From: Ruminococcus flavefaciens
GTDB lineage: Bacteria; Bacillota; Clostridia; Oscillospirales; Ruminococcaceae
Reading direction: 5' to 3'
Length of the DNA: 64,000 bases
Assembly: GCA_002309635.1 (NCBI GenBank)
Contig: DBXO01000011.1
Location: 91,787-155,786 of the forward strand
Notes under the pieces: model-generated
The model's database searches: none
The model's input: only the letters and a program-made list of their open reading frames with translations
Told to the model about the DNA's origin: nothing
Position numbers and translations under genes: made by a program
In this document: piece after piece, positions 59,501 to 64,000 of the stretch
How positions within the stretch are numbered: the stretch's first letter is position 1
How the letters are laid out: the number at the start of each line of letters is the position of its first letter

Positions 59501-60508
59501 TTATTGTTCCGTGACCGCTTCCGCGGACTGAGCATCTGCGTTATTTTCTGCGGCAGCGCTCTCCAGGTGCCTGTCGTTCCAGCGGTCGAGCCACGAAAAC
59601 AGCGTCTTGGCAATATCCTTGTAAACGTTAATATTGTTCTTTTCCATGAGCACATCATGTCTCATGCCGTCGAAAAGCCTGTGGGATATGCTCTCATAGC
59701 CCAGCTTTTCCATTTTTTTCAATGAAGCCATGAACTTCTTTTCGGAGATCATTGCGGGATCCTCCCTGCCCGATATGAACCGCACGGGGAGTGTGGGATT
59801 GGTCACGTTCCAGCCTCTTGCAGAATCCGACTGTCTGACCAGCCATATGAGCTCTTCGTAGCAATTGAGAGTGGGCCTGAAGTTGCAGAGGGGGTCTTCA
59901 TTGAATGCCAGCACCGCGTCAGCGTCGCTGCTCCTCCACGAATTTATGGGATCCTCGAAGAACTGACCGAATCCGTCATCAACGGCGTTGAATATTTTCT
60001 CGCTCCTGAAACGGCTGCCCGGCCGCTTTGAGGAAACGGACCTGATAACTCTTGCCACAGGAGAAAAGGCGCTGTAGCAGACCGTTCCGAGAAGAACGAC
60101 ACCGTCGATAACGCTGTCATGCTCCTTAAGGAAGCACCTTGCTCCCGCCGCCCCCATGCCGTTCGCTATCATAAATACGGGGACATTGGGATAAGCCTCT
60201 CTTATTCTCTTATTGATCTGGGCGATATCGCTAACAAAGCCCTCGCCGCCGTTCCTGAACATGAATCCGAGATCGTCGGCTTCAACTATACTCTTTCCGT
60301 GACCGCGGTTATCATGTATCACTGTGATGAAGCCCTGCTCGGCAAGATAGTCCATGAACGGATAATAGCGCTCCTTGTGCTCATTCAAGCCGTGAATGAG
60401 CTGCACGATTCCGTGCACCTCTCCCGACGGCACTGCAAGGACTGCCGATATAACAAGCTCGTCGAAATCAGAGATGAACTCAAATTCCTTCAGATCAGCA
60501 TTTAGCAT
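59501..60508 (-). CDS. Alpha/beta hydrolase (monoacylglycerol-lipase type) lacking the serine nucleophile
   Basis: 335 residues from ATG 60508 (MLNADLKEFEF) with AGGAGG upstream. It has the Hydrolase_4 layout: QLIHGLNEHKERYYPFMDYLAEQGF (oxyanion HG), VIHDNRGHGKS, a cap region, ISGRED with Asp250, and DGMRHDVLME with His284. The nucleophile elbow, normally GHSMG, reads ANGMG at 115-119, so Ser117 is Gly. The codons GCG AAC GGC ATG GGG were read directly. Probably catalytically inactive or using another residue. It has its own promoter. Confidence 0.88.
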   Translation of the reverse strand: MLNADLKEFEFISDFDELVISAVLAVPSGEVHGIVQLIHGLNEHKERYYPFMDYLAEQGFITVIHDNRGHGKSIVEADDLGFMFRNGGEGFVSDIAQINKRIREAYPNVPVFMIANGMGAAGARCFLKEHDSVIDGVVLLGTVCYSAFSPVARVIRSVSSKRPGSRFRSEKIFNAVDDGFGQFFEDPINSWRSSDADAVLAFNEDPLCNFRPTLNCYEELIWLVRQSDSARGWNVTNPTLPVRFISGREDPAMISEKKFMASLKKMEKLGYESISHRLFDGMRHDVLMEKNNINVYKDIAKTLFSWLDRWNDRHLESAAAENNADAQSAEAVTEQ

Positions 60509-60551
60509 ATGGTTCCTCCTGTCAAAAAGCGGAAATAATGTTACAAAGCAT

Positions 60552-60580
60552 ATTATAACACAGAACGTCCAAAATTGCAA
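60552..60580 (-). promoter_or_regulatory. Promoter of the hydrolase-like gene
   Basis: Minus strand TTGCAA, 17 bases, TATAAT, placed just after the stop of the upstream gene. Confidence 0.82.
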
Positions 60581-60595
60581 CCGAGAGCTGCCGCC

Positions 60596-61360
60596 TCATT
60601 CCCTGCAGAGCTTTTTCAGTGCTGAGCTCAGGGTATCCGGCACTCCGCGGGGACCGCGTACCGCCGATACTCCCAGTTCTTTCATTGCAGATAGGGGCAT
60701 ATCGTCTTTGGTGAAGCGGTGGAGCAGTTTCAGCTTAACCGCTTTTCTGATGTGATAACTGCCGTTGTCGTATTTATAAGGTATATCCGCCTCTATGGCG
60801 GTACATTTGTATAGTATTGCCGATACCGGCGCTGCCATATAAATGAATACCGTGTCCCCGGCGATGTAGTTTGCGGTCTGTTTCCATATTATGGTGCCGT
60901 CCCGCCTGAAGTCCTGCTCCACGTCGTACATTGCGGGAGAAGCGGGTATGAGCCACTCCCTGGGCTCTGTGCGGAGCGTCCTTCCGCTGCCCGAATGAGA
61001 TGATATCTCGTGGCTCATTTCCAGGAGAGCTGTTATCTGCTCCTCTTCCACGGTGCCGTCAAGGAGTACGGTTATCCAGTTCTCCTTGTTCATATGGTAG
61101 GCTGGCAGTATGCCCTTCATGGCAAGCAGTGAGCCTGTCATCATCGGGCTGCACTTTACATCGATGATATCCACTTTTCCCCTGTCGGGGAGTCCGAGCC
61201 TTGAGCCCTCCACGTCCATTACCACGGCGTACCACCTGCCGTTATTGCTGCACCTGAGAACAGCACAGTCAGGGAGCCTGCTCCACAGATACTCGGGTCT
61301 GGTGCCGAAGCGCCCGGCTGCAAAAGCGAATATCCTGTCTCTCATTTTTTCACGGGACAT
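60596..61360 (-). CDS. MmcQ/YjbR domain fused to an EVE/PUA-like domain
   Basis: 254 residues. The N-terminal 110 residues match the YjbR/MmcQ (CyaY-like) fold: GTRPEYLWSRLPDCAVLRCSNNGRWYAVVM, IIDVKCSPMMTGSLLAMKGILPAYHMNKENWITVLLDG. The C-terminal 120 residues look like an EVE domain: EWLIPASPAMYDVEQDFRRDGTIIWKQTANYIAGDTVFIYMAAPVSAILYKCTA. EVE domains bind modified bases such as 5-methyl- or 5-hydroxymethylcytosine. It follows an exonuclease gene by three bases. Confidence 0.8.
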   Translation of the reverse strand: MSREKMRDRIFAFAAGRFGTRPEYLWSRLPDCAVLRCSNNGRWYAVVMDVEGSRLGLPDRGKVDIIDVKCSPMMTGSLLAMKGILPAYHMNKENWITVLLDGTVEEEQITALLEMSHEISSHSGSGRTLRTEPREWLIPASPAMYDVEQDFRRDGTIIWKQTANYIAGDTVFIYMAAPVSAILYKCTAIEADIPYKYDNGSYHIRKAVKLKLLHRFTKDDMPLSAMKELGVSAVRGPRGVPDTLSSALKKLCRE

Positions 61361-61363
61361 ATG

Positions 61364-61930
61364 TTATTCTCCGTTCTGTCTGCGTATCTCATCCCTCAGA
61401 CACAGATAGCAGGCGTTGCATATCTCGCAGTCCTTTGCGGCACGGTGTGCTCCCGTTACAGAGATGCCGTAATGAGCAGCTACCGTCGTCTGCTTACGGT
61501 CGGGCAGCAGCGGCAGAGCCTTACGGGCAAACCGCAGCACGTCGATGAAGTCGTTGTCAAGTATTATACCGTGACACCGCAGCAGATTGTCGTACAAAAA
61601 GTTTATGTCGAAATTCACATTGTACCCCATTAGCATATCATTTCCCGCAAAGCGGTAAAAATCCATTATCGCGTCGGAAATACACGGGGCGTCACATACC
61701 ATGCTGTCGTCAATGCCCGTCAGGGATGTGATGAACGAGCTTATGTGGTGCTCTGGCTTTATGAGGGTAGAAAAGACCGCTTCCTTTACGCCGTCCCTGT
61801 AACGGACAGCTGCTATTTCGATTATCTCGCTATCGGCAGGGTCGAGCCCCGTGGTCTCGATATCCACTACACAGTAGTCGCCGGGAAAGGCTATCCTGCT
61901 CTTGCCTTTTCTGCGTTTTATGTCGCCCAC
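61364..61930 (-). CDS. DEDDh 3'-5' exonuclease (DnaQ/PolC-epsilon type)
   Basis: 188 residues with GTG start 61930 and AAAGGAG upstream. CVVDIETTGLDPADSEIIEIAAVRY is Exo I, LMGYNVNFDINFLYDNLL is Exo II and GAHRAAKDCEICNACY is Exo III with the catalytic His. No polymerase domain is attached. It could act in repair, RNA processing or proofreading. First of a three-gene block with the YjbR-EVE fusion. Confidence 0.92.
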   Translation of the reverse strand: MGDIKRRKGKSRIAFPGDYCVVDIETTGLDPADSEIIEIAAVRYRDGVKEAVFSTLIKPEHHISSFITSLTGIDDSMVCDAPCISDAIMDFYRFAGNDMLMGYNVNFDINFLYDNLLRCHGIILDNDFIDVLRFARKALPLLPDRKQTTVAAHYGISVTGAHRAAKDCEICNACYLCLRDEIRRQNGE

Positions 61931-61966
61931 CTCAATGCTCCTTTCAACTTGTAAATCATATTTTAC

Positions 61967-61995
61967 ATTATAATATACCTGACGGAAATTGTCAA
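61967..61995 (-). promoter_or_regulatory. Promoter of exonuclease unit
   Basis: Minus strand TTGACA, 17 bases, TATAAT: full consensus. Confidence 0.87.
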
Positions 61996-62089
61996 ATCAG
62001 CAGATGGATAAAAATTTATGCAATATATATTTTGTTCAAAAAATTTGTTGGTTAAATTAATATAATTTGTAGATTTTAGCTGAAAACAC

Positions 62090-62118
62090 TTGATTTTTCT
62101 TCAAAAATGTTGTATTAT
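62090..62118 (+). promoter_or_regulatory. Promoter of dockerin-repeat protein gene
   Basis: TTGATT, 17 bases, TATTAT. The AT-rich bases upstream (62000-62089) show no other signal. Confidence 0.7.
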
Positions 62119-62187
62119 ATAATTGTAAGATTGTACGTCCACATTCCACTTTGATATTATTATGAAAGTATGAAAGGAGCAACCGCC

Positions 62188-63708
62188 ATGAAGAAGTTAA
62201 TCGCGGCAGCAGCTGCACTGGCAACTGCCGTAAATGCCGCAGCTTTATCAGCAAATGCAATGTTTGAAAATGTCCCTGAAAGCAGGATCTGGGACGAAGA
62301 GATCGAAATTTTCCCGATGATGGAAAGCGGTGAATTTGTCACCGACATCGACGGAAACGGTACTTTTGACCTCAAGGACTGCGCTCTGTTCTATGGATAT
62401 GCCAATCTGTTCGAGACGGAGCCCGCTGTTGCCGAGCTCATTGAGAGCAGCGGCGATTATGACAGAAACGGTGAACCGGACATCCTCGACGCACAGCACC
62501 TTATGAGATTCTATCTCATAAAGAACGGAATCTATGCAGGGGATATCGATCAGAATACCTACAGCGATATCAATAAGACATTTGAGTTCAAGACGGACAG
62601 TATTACCATAGCCTGCGATCTGGCCAATGATTTTACCCGTGAACTGCAAATACAGGCCTCATACCTTATGGCTTCGTATACAATGTTCAAGGAGGCTATA
62701 GATAACGGCAGCCTGGAACTGGACGTGAACTGCGACGGTGTCTATGACTACCTTGACCTTGACTATTTCTGGGTATTCGGTTATAATCATTACTTTTTCT
62801 ATGCAAACAGCCTGCCCGACAGCGAAAAGCCCGCTATCCCCGAGGATATAACAGTACGCTGTCAGAAGGCATACGATACTGTAGAGGACGATATGCAGAT
62901 CTGCTGGTTCTATAACTATGCGCAGATGTACTGTATGGAAATGAACGGTCTTTCGGATGAACATTTCGATAACGACTTCTACGACGGACTTATTGAGGGT
63001 TCGGGAAAACTCAGACTCGGTGATTCCCTGAAGTATAATTATGAGGAATGGATGCCACAGAACGAGTATCTTGATTCCAACGGAGCGCTTTTCAACAGAG
63101 AATGCAATCTGTTCATTAATAAACTGAAAGCAGGAGAAGCTCAGCTCCCAGATACAAACGGCGACGGCATCATTACAAGCTCAGACGTGTTCAATGCCAT
63201 GATATATGAAAAAGACCTTCAGGCTCTTTCACCCGCAGAGAATTCCGTACTTCCCGGAGACGTAGTGAAGTTCTTTACAGAAGACTGTGATATCAACGAA
63301 AACGGTCTCAGCGGAGATATACGCGATCTTCGTATCCTCGGTATCGTATATCTGTGCTATGCAAGCGATAACCAGCTACAGGACGTTTATGACGATTTCA
63401 ACAGCAAATGCAACGATTACGTGGCTTCGCTCTCGGAGGCAAATGGCGAACCGTTAATCAATTACAGCCCTGTAAGCTTTACCGAGCCTTATGCTGCAGA
63501 TGCAGATATCGAGCGTTCAGGCGACGCTAACGGCGACGGAAACACAGATCTTTCAGACGCCGTAAGGATCATGCAGGCACTTGCAAATCCCGATAAATAC
63601 CAGCTTTCATATGTTGGCAGATTCAACGGTGATGTCAGCAATACAGGCGACGGTATAACAGTTGGCGACGCACAGGAAATACAGACAAGACTCCTTAATC
63701 TTGATTAA
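62188..63708 (+). CDS. Secreted protein of repeated dockerin-like calcium loops
   Basis: 506 residues from ATG 62188, after AAAGGAG. Signal peptide 1-24 (MKKLIAAAAALATAVNAAALSANA). Six loops of the D-x-D/N-x-D-G type are spread over the protein: TDIDGNGTFDLKD, GDYDRNGEPDILD, LDVNCDGVYDYLD, PDTNGDGIITSSD, and a C-terminal pair GDANGDGNTDLSD / GDVSNTGDGITVGD. The last pair forms a dockerin-like module. No glycosidase, CBM or other catalytic fold is apparent between them. It is likely a calcium-stabilised cell-surface or cellulosome-associated protein. It faces a carbohydrate-esterase gene across a shared terminator. Confidence 0.8.
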   Translation: MKKLIAAAAALATAVNAAALSANAMFENVPESRIWDEEIEIFPMMESGEFVTDIDGNGTFDLKDCALFYGYANLFETEPAVAELIESSGDYDRNGEPDILDAQHLMRFYLIKNGIYAGDIDQNTYSDINKTFEFKTDSITIACDLANDFTRELQIQASYLMASYTMFKEAIDNGSLELDVNCDGVYDYLDLDYFWVFGYNHYFFYANSLPDSEKPAIPEDITVRCQKAYDTVEDDMQICWFYNYAQMYCMEMNGLSDEHFDNDFYDGLIEGSGKLRLGDSLKYNYEEWMPQNEYLDSNGALFNRECNLFINKLKAGEAQLPDTNGDGIITSSDVFNAMIYEKDLQALSPAENSVLPGDVVKFFTEDCDINENGLSGDIRDLRILGIVYLCYASDNQLQDVYDDFNSKCNDYVASLSEANGEPLINYSPVSFTEPYAADADIERSGDANGDGNTDLSDAVRIMQALANPDKYQLSYVGRFNGDVSNTGDGITVGDAQEIQTRLLNLD

Positions 63709-63717
63709 AAAAATACA

Positions 63718-63756
63718 AACAGCCGACGTTCAGCAGGAACGTCGGCTGTTTTTTTC
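63718..63756. terminator. Bidirectional terminator
   Basis: AGCCGACGTT-CAGCAGG-AACGTCGGCT followed by GTTTTTTT, with A-rich sequence on the other side serving the convergent esterase gene. Confidence 0.9.
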
Positions 63757-63759
63757 ATA

Positions 63760-64000
63760 TCATTCAGTTGCCTGGAATATGCCTCTTACGAAGCAGTAAA
63801 GGTGCGAATGAATGGAATCGTCACCGTGGTGACCGTTGTTTACAACGTGCCATACGTGAGGTACGTTGTTCTTGTTGAAGTTATTATGGTAGCCCTCGGG
63901 AGTGTTAAGTCCTACAACGTCGTCCTGAGTACCGCCTGTTATCATAACAAGGTAAGGCGTCTCGCTTGCGCTGTTCCACTTCCATGAGCCCGAAGCGCCA
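63760..64000 (-). CDS. Carbohydrate esterase-like alpha/beta hydrolase, C-terminal fragment
   Basis: The last 80 codons of a gene entering from the right edge; start and most of the domain lie outside. The translation contains SETPYLVMITGGTQDDVVGLNTPEGYH and ends HHGDDSIHSHLYCFVRGIFQATE. A late histidine followed by a loop and H-L-Y-x-F-x-R resembles the catalytic His end of CE1/esterase-D type feruloyl or acetylxylan esterases. Confidence is limited by the missing nucleophile region. Confidence 0.65.
   Translation of the reverse strand, partial: GASGSWKWNSASETPYLVMITGGTQDDVVGLNTPEGYHNNFNKNNVPHVWHVVNNGHHGDDSIHSHLYCFVRGIFQATE

Noticed and set aside
1..64000. CRISPR array, tRNA, rRNA, transposase, integrase or phage genes
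   Set aside because: Both strands and all gene gaps were read; no regularly spaced repeats, tRNA cloverleaf or mobile-element protein motifs were seen.

Overview
The window looks like a chromosomal segment of a cellulose- or xylan-degrading Ruminococcus or close relative (Oscillospiraceae, Firmicutes). The evidence is indirect: two secreted proteins with type I dockerin sequences, Thr-rich linkers, a carbohydrate-esterase-like gene at the right edge, a xylulokinase, AGGAGG-type ribosome binding sites and many promoters with TTGaca/TATAAT boxes 17 bases apart. No rRNA, tRNA, CRISPR array, transposase or phage gene was seen. Nearly all of the sequence is coding.

Layout. 1-8580 (minus strand): a PyrR-attenuated pyrimidine operon pyrR-pyrC-pyrF-carA-carB with its promoter, PyrR-binding leader and attenuator, followed by the 5' part of uvrB. 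8679-15896 (plus): trmB, a small protein, diaminopimelate dehydrogenase, a leucine-rich-repeat zinc-ribbon protein, a lipoprotein, a membrane protein and a Sel1-repeat protein. 15903-17817 (minus): an ECF sigma factor and its probable membrane anti-sigma partner. 17974-20262 (plus): an SDR and an iron alcohol dehydrogenase. 20266-27307: a minimal M50 protease pair, a PdaA-like deacetylase, a DUF11 protein, a peptide deformylase, an amidohydrolase, and a GNAT gene with two M42 peptidases. 27431-30345: a large M16C peptidase. 30401-30774: a 374-base imperfect inverted repeat. 30785-32853 (minus): a secreted dockerin protein with three LYG..P motifs, followed immediately by a radical SAM/SPASM enzyme. 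32895-36624: rodA, comM and a membrane protein. 36674-46192: flavodoxin, class II aldolase, a DtxR regulator with murL and murD2, a solitary PglX-like DNA methyltransferase, GNAT and xylB. 46262-56506: mostly membrane proteins and regulators (VanZ, ROK-like, AEC, YfhO, Fur). 56512-61995: DUF2225, Tex, a hydrolase lacking its serine, a YjbR-EVE fusion and a DEDD exonuclease. 62090-64000: a multi-loop dockerin-like secreted protein and the C-terminal end of an esterase.

How the genes fit together. Cell-wall genes recur: ddh makes meso-diaminopimelate, MurD2 and MurL would install D-glutamate by ligating L-Glu and then epimerising it, RodA polymerises glycan strands, and a PdaA-like enzyme may trim glycan. 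The strongest candidate for an undescribed system is the dockerin/radical SAM pair at 30785-32853. The two genes form their own transcription unit with a 1-base gap between them, and the secreted partner carries three copies of an aromatic-Gly-Pro motif in low-complexity linkers. That arrangement resembles a maturase and its substrate.
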